Below, one piece after another: positions 8,823 to 17,501 of a stretch of 64,000 nt of DNA (position 1 is the stretch's first letter; each line of letters begins with the position of its first letter). The notes under the pieces are model-generated. The model saw nothing but the letters and a program-made list of their open reading frames with translations. It was not told the DNA's origin and did no database searches. The position numbers were made by a program, and so were the translations under genes. Origin of the DNA: Roseomonas sp. (lineage in GTDB: Bacteria > Pseudomonadota > Alphaproteobacteria > Acetobacterales > Acetobacteraceae); the NCBI GenBank assembly GCA_020249265.1, contig JADCGA010000026.1, positions 1 through 64,000 of the forward strand, given 5' to 3'.

Positions 8823-9863
8823 ATGTCCCAACATCAGGTGCAGCATTACCTTGCCGTCCGAGAGGATTGGCTCGCCGCGCGGCAGGAAGAAATCCTGGAC
8901 CCCGCGCAGGTGATCATTGATCCGCACCATCATTTATGGGACCGCCCGGGCTGGCGCTATTTGCACGATGAATTCCTGGCCGATCTGAAAAGCGGCCATA
9001 ACGTGAAGGCGACGGTTTATGTCCAGGCCCGGTCCATGCATCGCGCGGATGGGCCTGAGGCCTTGAAGCCGGTGGGTGAGACAGAATTCGTCACCGGCAT
9101 CGCCGCGATGTTCGCCAGCGGCATCTATGGCGATATCGCCGCCAATGCCGGGATTGTGGGCTATGCCGATTTGACGCTGGGGGATGCCGTGCAGCCGGTG
9201 CTGGAAGCGCATATCGCGGCTGCCGGCGGGCGGTTTCGCGGCATTCGCCATATCGCGACCTGGGACCCTGATCCCGCCATGCTGAACCCGGCCTATACGC
9301 CGGCGGAAGACATGATGGACAGCGCTGCGTTCCGCGCTGGCTTCGCCGTCCTTGGGCGCAACGGGCTTTCCTTCGATGCCTGGATTTATTTCCACCAAAT
9401 CCCGCGCCTCGCCTCACTCGCGCGCGCCTTCCCCGACATCCCGATCGTGCTGGATCATTGCGGCGGGATTCTTGGCATCGGCCCCTATGCCGGCAAGCGC
9501 GATGAGGTTTTCGCCGCCTGGTCGCGCAATATGGTGGAACTGGCGCAATGCCAGAATGTCATGGTGAAGGTGGGTGGGCTTGGCATGCGGCTGCCGGGTT
9601 TTGGGCTTGAAGCGGGCGCGATTGCGCCTTCATCCGAGGAATTGGCCGCCCATTGGCGCCCCTGGATGGAACGCTGCATTGAATTGTTCGGCACGCGCCG
9701 CTGCATGTTTGAAAGCAATTTCCCGGTGGATAAGGGCGGCTATGGCTATGCGGTTGGCTGGAACGCCTTCAAGCGCATCGCCGCTGGCGCCTCGGCTGAG
9801 GAAAAGGCTGATTTGTTCTGGCGCAGTGCCGCGCGGTTTTATCGGCTGACGCAGTTTCTTTGA
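8823..9863 (+). CDS. TIM-barrel amidohydrolase (COG3618, LigI-like)
   Basis: A 346-residue metal-dependent hydrolase of the family that includes 2-pyrone-4,6-dicarboxylate lactonase. The hallmark is IIDPHHHLWDRPGW at residues 31-44, with H35-H37 providing metal ligands. A central FRGIRHIATWDPDP strand, an IVLDHCGG strand with the conserved His, and a C-terminal CMFESNFPVDK carrying the catalytic Asp are all present. It is probably a cytoplasmic lactonase or amidase. It is transcribed away from the DapA-like/ABM pair across a 118-base shared control region. The ATG at 8823 opens with MSQHQVQHYL. The substrate is not deducible, but the trio looks like a small catabolic unit. Confidence 0.87.
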   Translation: MSQHQVQHYLAVREDWLAARQEEILDPAQVIIDPHHHLWDRPGWRYLHDEFLADLKSGHNVKATVYVQARSMHRADGPEALKPVGETEFVTGIAAMFASGIYGDIAANAGIVGYADLTLGDAVQPVLEAHIAAAGGRFRGIRHIATWDPDPAMLNPAYTPAEDMMDSAAFRAGFAVLGRNGLSFDAWIYFHQIPRLASLARAFPDIPIVLDHCGGILGIGPYAGKRDEVFAAWSRNMVELAQCQNVMVKVGGLGMRLPGFGLEAGAIAPSSEELAAHWRPWMERCIELFGTRRCMFESNFPVDKGGYGYAVGWNAFKRIAAGASAEEKADLFWRSAARFYRLTQFL

Positions 9864-9883
9864 AAGGTGCCGGGCGGCACCAC

Positions 9884-10291
9884 TCAGAACAGCTTCGGCC
9901 AGCGCGCCGTGCGGTTGCGTTCCTGTTCGGCGGTCAATTCATAAGGCCCGTCGCGCACATTGCGATAAGGCGGCGTGGCCACAGGTGGCGTCGTCCAGCA
10001 ATCCACCTTGCCCAGGCTCCGGGTACAAACGGGCTGCACTGGCGGCGGCGGGTCTGATGCGCAATAGGTCTGCCCCTTGGCGAGCCGGACATAGGAACAA
10101 TCCTGGCCGGTGACCAGCGACACCACCGTATCCCCGACCCCGCGCTGTAAGGTGACAAGGGAAGCCCCTTCAATCACGGCGGGAATGGCCAGCAAGGGCG
10201 CGCCAGGGGCTTGAACACCATTACAGCCGGCAAGCAGCAACAAAAGGGCGCAGAGGGGGCGGGGGAACTGCATGAGGCCAAGAGACGCCAT
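9884..10291 (-). CDS. putative lipoprotein of unknown function
   Basis: A 135-residue protein with a short signal sequence ending in a clear lipobox (LLLLAGC). The Cys is at residue 23 from the ATG at 10291, or 17 from the alternative ATG at 10273. The mature part is Pro-rich, with four further Cys residues that could form disulfides (DCSYVR, TYCAS, VCTRS, DCWTTPP). The tail PPYRNVRDGPYELTAEQERNRTARWPKLF is hydrophilic. It should be anchored in the inner or outer membrane on the periplasmic side. I do not recognise a family. It is convergent with the amidohydrolase gene and divergent from the YfgM-like/bamB operon, which may hint at an envelope role. Confidence 0.65.
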   Translation of the reverse strand: MASLGLMQFPRPLCALLLLLAGCNGVQAPGAPLLAIPAVIEGASLVTLQRGVGDTVVSLVTGQDCSYVRLAKGQTYCASDPPPPVQPVCTRSLGKVDCWTTPPVATPPYRNVRDGPYELTAEQERNRTARWPKLF

Positions 10292-10362
10292 AGAAGTTAA
10301 TGAATTGCAAATTTTCTCCTAAAATTATTACCAGGCACCCCCATAACTACAAAATTCCCCGT

Positions 10363-10391
10363 TTGACCGCCGCCGCGATAGGCCTTAGCCC
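10363..10391 (+). promoter_or_regulatory. possible sigma-70 promoter for the YfgM-bamB-der operon
   Basis: A TTGACC box (10363-10368) lies 17 bases before a weak TAGCCC (10386-10391). It is the best -35-like match between the divergent lipoprotein and the operon start at 10425. The -10 box is poor, so this is tentative. Confidence 0.25.
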
Positions 10392-10424
10392 TGTGCGAGA
10401 CCTTCATGATGCTTGAGGACCCCC

Positions 10425-11075
10425 TTGCCCGATATCTTTGACGAGGTTGCGGAAGACCTCCGCGCTGAACGCGCCCGCCGGCTTTGGAAGCGCTACGGGA
10501 CCCTGGTCTTGGGCGTGCTGATCTTTGTGCTGGCCGGCATTGGCGCCCATCAAAGCTGGCGCTGGTATGAAGCGCGGGAGGCTGAAAAGGCCGGCATGGC
10601 CTTCATGGCGGCGCATCGCGCGGCGGAAGCCGAAGGCGCGGACCTCAAATCCATGGCGCAGCGCTTTGAAGAAGCGTCGCGCGGGGCGCCTGCTGGCTAT
10701 CGTGATTTGGCCCGGCTGCGCGCTGCTGCGCTCAAGGCCGAAACCGGGGATTTGCCGGAAGCGCTTCGGCTTTATGAGGCGATTGCCTCCGATAGCAGTG
10801 CTGATCCGCTTTATCGCGATTTGGCGTCCTTGCTTTGGGTGATTCGTTCGCTTGATCAGGGGGATTTGGCCATGCTGGCCGCGCGCATTACGCCGCTGGC
10901 CAGGCCCGAATCGGCCTGGAATGCCTCGGCGCGCGAAGTGGCGGGCCTGATTGCGCTGCGTGCCGGTAGGCGGGATGAAGCGCGCCTAGCCTTCCAGGCG
11001 CTGGCCGCTGATGTCACGGCGCCGCGTGGCGTCCGCGAAAGGGCACAACGCTTGGCGATGGGGCTTGAAGGATGA
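10425..11075 (+). CDS. YfgM-like membrane-anchored TPR protein
   Basis: A 216-residue inner-membrane protein with one N-terminal span (YGTLVLGVLIFVLAGIGAHQSW) and a periplasmic domain of TPR_21-type helical repeats (AHRAAEAEGADLKSMAQRFEEAS, DLARLRAAALKAETGDLPEALRLY). In E. coli the YfgM homologue binds the SecYEG/PpiD complex and sits next to bamB and der, exactly as here. I choose a TTG start at 10425 (product MPDIFDEVAEDL) because a GAGGA ribosome site sits six bases upstream and homologues start near there; an in-frame TTG at 10413 lies upstream of that site. The stop overlaps the bamB ATG (ATGA), implying translational coupling. Confidence 0.88.
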   Translation: MPDIFDEVAEDLRAERARRLWKRYGTLVLGVLIFVLAGIGAHQSWRWYEAREAEKAGMAFMAAHRAAEAEGADLKSMAQRFEEASRGAPAGYRDLARLRAAALKAETGDLPEALRLYEAIASDSSADPLYRDLASLLWVIRSLDQGDLAMLAARITPLARPESAWNASAREVAGLIALRAGRRDEARLAFQALAADVTAPRGVRERAQRLAMGLEG

Positions 11076-12415
11076 CAGGGCGGGATATTTCTCGGCGCGC
11101 TTGGCTGCTGGGCTCGGCGGGGCTTCTGGCCGGCTGCGAAACGCTGGATAGTATTTTCGGCGAACGCCGCGTGAAAATTGTTGGTGAACGCAAGCCGGTG
11201 ATGACGCTGCCGGATCGTAGCGTTGAAGCGGATGCCGAAGCGCGCGGGCTGACGATCGCCCTGCCTCCGCAGGAACAGCGCAGCCTTTGGCCTCAGCTTG
11301 GCGGCGTGGCGAGCCATACGGGCGGGCATATCGCGCTTGGTGCCAATCTGCGTCAGGCGTGGTCGGCTAGCTTCGGCACGGGCACCTCCTTCCGCCGCCG
11401 CGTTGTCGCCGGCCCGGTTGCCAGCGCGGATCGCGTTTTCATGGGCGATGCGACTGGCTTTGTTTCCGCCTTCAACATCGCCAATGGCGCGCGGCTTTGG
11501 CGCGTTGATACGCGCCCGGAAAATGAACGCGGCGATGGCGGCGGCGTTGGCGTGATCGTGGAAGGCGATACGGTTTTTGTCACCACCGTGCTGTCTGAGG
11601 TGCTTGCCCTTTCCGCCGCTGATGGCGCGGTTAAATGGCGCGTGCGCCTGCAGGCGCCCATGCGCGGTGCGGCTTCCATCGCCAATGGCCGGATTTTTGT
11701 CACGACCCTGGAAAGCACGCTGGTGGCGCTTTCGGCCGAAGATGGAAAAGTGCTTTGGCGCTACCGTGCCCAGGCAATCCAGACCGTGCCACTTGGCCTG
11801 CCGCCGCCCGCCATTGCTGGTGATATTGTAGTGGCGGGCTTTCCTTCCGGTGAAATCCTGGCCTTCCGGGCCAATGATGGAAGGGTGCTCTGGAGTGACA
11901 GCCTGGCCGCCGCCGGCGGCACCAGCCTTGCCGATGTGGGCAGTGTGCGCGCCGCGCCGGTGATTTCGGGCAATGATGTCATTGCCATTGGCATGGGCGG
12001 GATCGGGCTTTCGATTGATCTGCGCGCTGGCAGGCGCATTTGGGAACGCGAATTTGGTGGCACAGAAATGCCCTGGGCCGCAGGCGAATGGGTGTTTGGC
12101 GTGACCGATTCCGGTGAAGTCGCAGCTTTGCAGCGCGAAACAGGCATGGCCCGCTGGGCGGTTTCGCTCCGCCCGCCGGCGCAGGGCAATCGGCCGCAGC
12201 CACTGGTGCAGCTATCCTCTCCTTTATTGGCCGGCGGGCGACTTTTTGTCGGCACCAGCCTGGCGGAGCTTGTTTCGCTTGATCCATCCAATGGCGATGT
12301 GCTGGCGCGGCAGCGCCTGCCAGGCGCGCTTTCCTTGCCGATGATCGTGGTGGGGGGGCGGCTGATCCTGGCGACCGATGATGGCAGCCTGATCGCCTTT
12401 GCGGGCGAAGGCTGA
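11072..12415 (+). CDS. bamB: outer membrane assembly lipoprotein BamB
   Basis: A 447-residue PQQ-like eight-bladed beta-propeller, part of the BAM complex that inserts beta-barrel proteins into the outer membrane. The N-terminus carries a twin-Arg-like start (ISRRAWLLGSAGLLAGC) with a lipobox Cys at residue 22. Propeller blades are visible as repeated motifs such as GDATGFVSAFNIANGARLW, VLALSAADGAVKWRV, LVALSAEDGKVLWRY and ILAFRANDGRVLWS. It is slightly longer than E. coli BamB, typical for alphaproteobacteria. Its start overlaps the upstream TPR gene by four bases and der follows after 13 bases, so the three form one operon; the gene for its partner BamA lies at 27.8 kb. Confidence 0.95.
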   Translation: MTGRDISRRAWLLGSAGLLAGCETLDSIFGERRVKIVGERKPVMTLPDRSVEADAEARGLTIALPPQEQRSLWPQLGGVASHTGGHIALGANLRQAWSASFGTGTSFRRRVVAGPVASADRVFMGDATGFVSAFNIANGARLWRVDTRPENERGDGGGVGVIVEGDTVFVTTVLSEVLALSAADGAVKWRVRLQAPMRGAASIANGRIFVTTLESTLVALSAEDGKVLWRYRAQAIQTVPLGLPPPAIAGDIVVAGFPSGEILAFRANDGRVLWSDSLAAAGGTSLADVGSVRAAPVISGNDVIAIGMGGIGLSIDLRAGRRIWEREFGGTEMPWAAGEWVFGVTDSGEVAALQRETGMARWAVSLRPPAQGNRPQPLVQLSSPLLAGGRLFVGTSLAELVSLDPSNGDVLARQRLPGALSLPMIVVGGRLILATDDGSLIAFAGEG

Positions 12416-12428
12416 TCCGAAGGGTCTG

Positions 12429-13778
12429 ATGCAGCCCGTCATTGTCATTCTGGGCCGGCCCAATGTCGGCAAATCCACGCTGTTCAATCGGCTGGCGCAG
12501 CGGCGCATTGCCCTGGTGCATGACACGCCTGGCGTCACACGTGACCGGAAGGAAGTGACCGCGCGCATCGCCGGACGCGATGTGACCTTGGTGGATACCG
12601 CCGGGCTTGAGGAAGCCCCACCCGATACCGTGCCCGGCCGCATGCGCGCGAGTTCTGAGGCCGCTTTGCGCGGTGCCTCCCTCGTGCTGTTTGTGATGGA
12701 CGCGCGCGCCGGCATCACGCCCGCGGATCGCGCTTTCGCTGCTTGGCTCAGGCGGATGCGCGTGCCGGTGCTGGTTGTCGCGAATAAGGCAGAAGGCCGC
12801 GCCGGCACCACCGCCGCCATGGAAGCCTTTGAATTGGGCCTGGGCGACCCGGTGCCGGTCAGTTCCGAACATGGCGATGGCTTTGGCAATCTGCATGATG
12901 AAATCGCCGCCAAGCTTGGCCCGCTGCCAGAAGATGAGGCTGAGGAAGAAGATGCAGAACGCCCGCTGCGCCTCGCCATTGTGGGCCGGCCCAATGCCGG
13001 CAAATCAACACTGCTGAACGCGTTGCTTGGCGAAGATCGCATGATCACAGGCCCCGAACCCGGCCTGACGCGTGATGCGGTTGCTGTGCAATGGCGCGAT
13101 TCCACCGGCGGTGAGGTGCGGCTGGTGGATACTGCCGGCATGCGCAAGAAGGCGCGGGTGCAGGAAACTTTGGAGCAGATGTCAGTGGCTTCCTCCCTTG
13201 CCGCGCTCAAGGAAGCTGAAGTGGTGGTGCTGGTGCTCGATGCGCTGCTTGGCATGGATGAACAGGATTTGCGCATTGCCCGCCTGGTGGAACGCGAAGG
13301 CCGGGCCTTGGTGATTGCGCTCAATAAATGGGATGCGGTGGAAGACCGCAATGTGGCGCGCAAGCGCGTGGAAGACGCGCTCATGACATCCCTCTCGCAA
13401 TCCAAGGGCGTGCCGGTGGTGCCGCTTTCGGCGGCGACGGGGCGCGGGGTGGATAAGTTGATGCCGGCGGTGCGCGCGGCCTATGCGCTTTGGAATCGCC
13501 GGATTCCTACCGGGGAGGTCAATCGCTGGTTCGAAGCGGCGCTGGCACGGCATCAGGCGCCGCTGGTGGATGGCAGGCGCATAAAGCTGCGCTACGCCAC
13601 CATGCCCAAGGCGCGTCCGCCCACGATGGTGATTTTCGGCACAAGGGCCGATGAATTGCCGGAGGATTATCGCCGCTATCTGGTGAATTCCTTCCGCGAG
13701 CATTTCACCATGCCGGGCGTGCCGATCCGGCTGCAAATGCGATCCCCGCGCAACCCCTATGCCGAGGATGAGGGCTAG
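12429..13778 (+). CDS. der: ribosome biogenesis GTPase Der (EngA)
   Basis: A 449-residue tandem-GTPase that assists maturation of the 50S ribosomal subunit. The first G domain has GRPNVGKST at residues 9-17, DTPGVTRDR and NKAE; the second has GRPNAGKST near residue 186, DTAG and NKWD. A C-terminal KH-like domain ends at FREHFTMPGVPIRLQMRSPRNPY. The two domains are joined by a short acidic linker (EDEAEEEDAE). The ATG at 12429 is chosen over 12399 because the family begins at MxPVIVILGRPNVGKS and an AAGGG site precedes it. All nucleotide-binding motifs look intact. It is the last gene of the bamB operon. Confidence 0.97.
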   Translation: MQPVIVILGRPNVGKSTLFNRLAQRRIALVHDTPGVTRDRKEVTARIAGRDVTLVDTAGLEEAPPDTVPGRMRASSEAALRGASLVLFVMDARAGITPADRAFAAWLRRMRVPVLVVANKAEGRAGTTAAMEAFELGLGDPVPVSSEHGDGFGNLHDEIAAKLGPLPEDEAEEEDAERPLRLAIVGRPNAGKSTLLNALLGEDRMITGPEPGLTRDAVAVQWRDSTGGEVRLVDTAGMRKKARVQETLEQMSVASSLAALKEAEVVVLVLDALLGMDEQDLRIARLVEREGRALVIALNKWDAVEDRNVARKRVEDALMTSLSQSKGVPVVPLSAATGRGVDKLMPAVRAAYALWNRRIPTGEVNRWFEAALARHQAPLVDGRRIKLRYATMPKARPPTMVIFGTRADELPEDYRRYLVNSFREHFTMPGVPIRLQMRSPRNPYAEDEG

Positions 13779-13853
13779 GCTTTCCGGCGCATCTTTCGCC
13801 CGCCGCAAAACGCGCCTAGGCTTGAGGGTCTTTGCGGGGTCAGTCTGTTTTTC

Positions 13854-15053
13854 ATGGTAGCGGATACGGCGAAGAGACTTTTGTATGTGGCGCTTGGCGC
13901 CATGTTTGTGCAGCAGACCTTTGCTTCCATCGGTCGCACCCTGCCGCTGGTCATCGCGCCCGCGATTATCGAGGATTTGCACATAGACCCTGCCCTGGTC
14001 GGCGTTTATGTCGGCGCGGCGGCGCTGGCTTCGCTGGTGTTTCAGCTTGGCTGCGGCAGCTTCATCATCCGCTATGGCGCGCTCCGCATGAGTCAGGTGG
14101 CGCTGGTGTTTCTGGCGGCGGGCATGGCACTCGCCGCCGCGGGGCCGCTGCTGTTCTTCCTGATTTCGGCGATTATTGGCGGCGGAGGGGCGGCGACTTC
14201 CACCCCCGCAAGTTCGCATCTGCTTGGGCGCTATTCACCGCCAAAACAGGCGCCCTTGGTATTTTCCATCAAGCAAACGGCAGTGCCGGCGGGGCTATTA
14301 CTCGCTGGGCTGCTTGGCCCCCTGATGACCTTGTATTGGGGCTGGAGTGGGGCTTTGCTGGTCACGGCTGTCGCCTGTTTCCTGTTCGCCATCATGCTGG
14401 AACCGTTGCGCGGCGAATTTGACTCTGATCGTGTGCCTAGCCGCAGCTTTCATTTTTCGGATTTCCGCACCACGCTGGCGGCAGTGTTGAAATCCAAGGA
14501 TTTGCGCGAATTATCGCTGGCCTGCTTTGCCTTCAACGGGCTGCAAACCGCCTTCACCAGCTATTACGTGCTGTATCTGACCGCGCTGAATTACGATCTG
14601 GCGGCGGCGGGGCTGATGTTTGCCATTGCCATGGTGATTGCGGTGCCGATGCGGATTTTCTGGGGCTGGCTTGGCAGTGGCCGGGTTTCGCCGCGCCGTG
14701 TGATGGCGGGGCTTTCGCTTGGCATGGCCGTGAGTGCGGTACTGATGAGCCTATACAGTGCGGCGTGGCATCCTTTGCTGATTGCCGCCATTGCGACGGT
14801 GATGAGCGCCACCGCCATGTCCTGGCATGGCGTTTTGCTGTCCGAGGCGGCGCGGTTGGCACCACCTGGCATGCGGGGTGCTGCGACGGGTGGTGTACTG
14901 TCCTTTGGTCAGGTCGGTGCCTTCATCCTGCCGGTGATCTATGCGGCGCAGCTTGCCGTGACCAACAGCCATGGCATTGGCTTTTTGCTGTGCGGTGTGC
15001 CGGCTTTGGTGGTGGGGGTTGTGATGTGGCGTGCCTCGGCCCGCGCAGCCTGA
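13854..15053 (+). CDS. MFS transporter
   Basis: A 399-residue major facilitator superfamily protein with about twelve spans. After the first span (LYVALGAMFVQQTFASIGRTLPLVIAP) comes a loop-2/3-like IIRYGALRMSQ segment, and the central cytoplasmic loop (about 185-210) is hydrophilic. In the second half a second MFS-type loop (GWLGSGRVSPRRVM) is seen. The closest general type is the CynX/NimT or oxalate/formate-like group of organic anion transporters, but the substrate is unknown. It starts 75 bases after der, with no obvious ribosome site before the ATG. It is convergent with the peptide ABC operon, separated by only four bases, and no terminator is visible between them. Confidence 0.82.
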   Translation: MVADTAKRLLYVALGAMFVQQTFASIGRTLPLVIAPAIIEDLHIDPALVGVYVGAAALASLVFQLGCGSFIIRYGALRMSQVALVFLAAGMALAAAGPLLFFLISAIIGGGGAATSTPASSHLLGRYSPPKQAPLVFSIKQTAVPAGLLLAGLLGPLMTLYWGWSGALLVTAVACFLFAIMLEPLRGEFDSDRVPSRSFHFSDFRTTLAAVLKSKDLRELSLACFAFNGLQTAFTSYYVLYLTALNYDLAAAGLMFAIAMVIAVPMRIFWGWLGSGRVSPRRVMAGLSLGMAVSAVLMSLYSAAWHPLLIAAIATVMSATAMSWHGVLLSEAARLAPPGMRGAATGGVLSFGQVGAFILPVIYAAQLAVTNSHGIGFLLCGVPALVVGVVMWRASARAA

Positions 15054-15057
15054 TAGC

Positions 15058-16659
15058 CTAGGCGCCGAAACCGCGCCCTGGGACTGAAGCCAGCAGTGCT
15101 TGCGTATAGGCATGGCGCGGCGCCTCGAAAACTTGCGCGATGGGGCCGTGTTCCACCACCACGCCATCCTTCATCACCGCGACCAGATCGCAAACCTGCG
15201 CCGCCACGCGCAGATCATGCGTGATGAAAACAATCGAAAGCCCAAGCCTTTCGCGCAAATCCGCAAGCAGCTTCAAAACCTGCGCTTGTACGGAAACATC
15301 AAGTGCGGAGACTGGTTCATCCGCGACCAGCACTTCCGGCTCCATTGCCAGCGCGCGCGCAAGCCCAATGCGCTGGCGCTGCCCGCCGGAAAATTCATGC
15401 GGGAAGCGTTCAATCGCCGCCGGATCAAGCCCGACCAGGCTAAATAATTCCCGCGCCTTCGCCATGGCGGCATCGCGCGCCATGCCATGGATCATCGGGC
15501 CCTGCGCCACCAATTCGCCCGCGCGGCGGCGTGGATTGAGCGAGCCATAGGGGTCCTGAAACACCATCTGAATGCGCCGGGCGGCTTGCCGAGCCTCCCG
15601 CTTCGACAGATGCAAAAGATCAATACCATCCAGGCGAATGGCACCGCCATCGGCTTGTACCAGCCGCGTGATGCAGCGCGCCAGCGTGGACTTGCCGGAA
15701 CCTGATTCACCCACCACGCCAAGCGTGCCGCCCTTGGGCAGAGACAGCGTCACATCGCGCACCGCATGGACCTCGCGCCGCTTGCGCCCAAACAAGCCGC
15801 CGCTGCGATAGGTTTTCTGCACGCCTTCCAGCTTTAGGATTGTCTCGCTGGAAATCGCGCGTGGTGGCGGCGCCTTCAGCGGCGGGACGGCGGCGATCAG
15901 CGCCTTGGTGTAATCATGCTGGGGCTGATGCAAAACATCGCGCGCTGGCCCCTGTTCCACCAGAATCCCATGCTGCATCACTGCAACGCGATCAGCGATT
16001 TCAGCCACCACGCCGAAATCATGCGTGATGAACAGCACCGCGGTGCCCTTGCGCCGCTGCAAATCGCGGATCAGCGCCAGGATTTGCGCCTGGGTGGTGA
16101 CATCCAAGGCTGTGGTCGGTTCATCGGCAATCAACACTACGGGATCAAGCGCCAGGGCCATCGCAATCATGGCGCGCTGGCGCTGCCCGCCGGAGAGTTC
16201 ATGCGGGAAGGCGCGGGCGGCCTGGGCAGGTTCGGGGATGCGCACTTCGTCCAGCAGTGTCAGCACGCGTGCTTCAATTTCATTGGCACTCAGGCTGGTA
16301 TGGATACGGAACATTTCCGCGATCTGATCACCAACGCTGCGCAAGGGATTGAGCGCGGTCATGGGTTCCTGGAACACCATGGCAATGCGCGCACCGCGCA
16401 ATGCGCGCATGGTCGCCTCATCCGCGCTGGCGAGGTCCTTGCCCTCGAACAGCATGCTGCCGCCTGAAATGCGCACATTGCCCGGCAGCAGGCGCATGAT
16501 GGCACTCGCCATCATGGATTTGCCGGAACCGCTTTCGCCGACCACGCAGAGGATTTCGCCCGCATGAAGGTCAAGCGAAATCTGCCGCAACGCCTCAGGC
16601 CGATCCGCCCCGCGCGGCAGGGCGACCGTAAGGCCCTGCAGGGAAAGCACCGCGCTCAT
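15058..16659 (-). CDS. fused two-domain ABC transporter ATPase (DppD-DppF/GsiA type)
   Basis: A 533-residue protein containing two complete oligopeptide-type ATPase domains in one chain. The first has Walker A GESGSGKS at 41-48, signature LSGGQRQR and Walker B VLIADEPTTALD. The second has Walker A near residue 316, signature FSGGQRQRIGLARAL and Walker B VLVADEPVSALD. Both end with the oligopeptide-ABC C-terminal region (HDYTKALIAAVPP and HAYTQALLASVP), which in DppD/F coordinates an iron-sulfur cluster; here the four-Cys motif is not visible. It energises the permease pair encoded just upstream. The ATG overlaps the stop of the second permease gene by four bases, so it is the last gene of a four-gene import operon. 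Confidence 0.93.
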   Translation of the reverse strand: MSAVLSLQGLTVALPRGADRPEALRQISLDLHAGEILCVVGESGSGKSMMASAIMRLLPGNVRISGGSMLFEGKDLASADEATMRALRGARIAMVFQEPMTALNPLRSVGDQIAEMFRIHTSLSANEIEARVLTLLDEVRIPEPAQAARAFPHELSGGQRQRAMIAMALALDPVVLIADEPTTALDVTTQAQILALIRDLQRRKGTAVLFITHDFGVVAEIADRVAVMQHGILVEQGPARDVLHQPQHDYTKALIAAVPPLKAPPPRAISSETILKLEGVQKTYRSGGLFGRKRREVHAVRDVTLSLPKGGTLGVVGESGSGKSTLARCITRLVQADGGAIRLDGIDLLHLSKREARQAARRIQMVFQDPYGSLNPRRRAGELVAQGPMIHGMARDAAMAKARELFSLVGLDPAAIERFPHEFSGGQRQRIGLARALAMEPEVLVADEPVSALDVSVQAQVLKLLADLRERLGLSIVFITHDLRVAAQVCDLVAVMKDGVVVEHGPIAQVFEAPRHAYTQALLASVPGRGFGA

Positions 16660-17501
16660 CGGCCTTTCAGCCTTGGGTTCAGCGCATCATTCAAGCCCTG
16701 CCCAACAAGGGATACGGCCAGCACTGTCACCAGAATGGCGATGCCCGGAATGGCGGAGACATACCATTGCACGCGCAGCACATCGCGCCCAAGGCCGATC
16801 AGATTGCCCCAGGAAGCGACATTGGGATCGGAAAGCCGCAGAAAGGCCAAAGCGCTTTCCAGCAGAATGGCAACCGCCATGACAACACTGGCATAGACAA
16901 TCACCGGCGGCAGTGCATTCGGCAAAATTTCACGGAAAATGATCCGCCCATCCCCCATGCCTAACCCGCGACATGCCTGCACAAATTCCCGGTTGCGGAG
17001 ACTGAGGAATTCAGCGCGCGTGAGCCGCGCCGTGGCGGGCCAGGAAACCACGCCAATCGCGACGACCACGGTGGTGAGTTCTGACCCAAAGATCGAAACC
17101 AGCACCAGCAACAGCAGGAAATTCGGCAGGGTCTGAAACGCCTCAGTCAGGCGCATCAGCACATCATCCACCACACCGCCGTAATAGCCGGCAAGCGCGC
17201 CAATCACGATGCCAATAGCAACGGCGATGGAGGTCGCTACCAGGCCAATCAGTAGCGAAACCCGCGCGCCATGGAAGATCTGCGCCGCAATGTCGCGCCC
17301 GGAATTATCGGTGCCCAAGGGAAAGCGCGGATTGGCGCCTGGCCATTGCAGCGGGCGCCCGGCCAGGGAAAGAGGATCGCGCGGAAAGAACCAATCTGCC
17401 GTCAGCGCCATGGCGATGATCGTGATCAGCAGCAAAAGCCCAAGCCCTGCCGCTGGGTTGCGCAAATAGGCCGCCGCAAAACGCTTGAGTGCGGCCATCA
17501 A
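16656..17501 (-). CDS. peptide-type ABC transporter permease (DppC-like)
   Basis: A 281-residue inner-membrane permease with the DppC/OppC layout. It has an N-terminal span (AGLGLLLLITIIAMALTADWF) followed by a periplasmic loop with the family signature PLGTDNSGRDI, then a five-span BPD_transp_1 core. The coupling EAA loop is seen in EFLSLRNREFVQACRGLGMGDGRIIFREILPNALPPVIV. It pairs with the upstream DppB-like subunit. Its start overlaps the stop of that gene by four bases and its stop overlaps the start of the ATPase gene, so translation is probably coupled through the operon. Substrate specificity comes from the binding protein. Confidence 0.93.
   Translation of the reverse strand: MMAALKRFAAAYLRNPAAGLGLLLLITIIAMALTADWFFPRDPLSLAGRPLQWPGANPRFPLGTDNSGRDIAAQIFHGARVSLLIGLVATSIAVAIGIVIGALAGYYGGVVDDVLMRLTEAFQTLPNFLLLLVLVSIFGSELTTVVVAIGVVSWPATARLTRAEFLSLRNREFVQACRGLGMGDGRIIFREILPNALPPVIVYASVVMAVAILLESALAFLRLSDPNVASWGNLIGLGRDVLRVQWYVSAIPGIAILVTVLAVSLVGQGLNDALNPRLKGR

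Noticed and set aside
7808-8920. 370-codon open frame on the plus strand
   Set aside because: Opposite to the DapA-like gene and running into the amidohydrolase gene in another frame; no family features.
12224-13405. 393-codon open frame on the minus strand
   Set aside because: Antisense to der and bamB, both certain; Ser/Arg-rich shadow.
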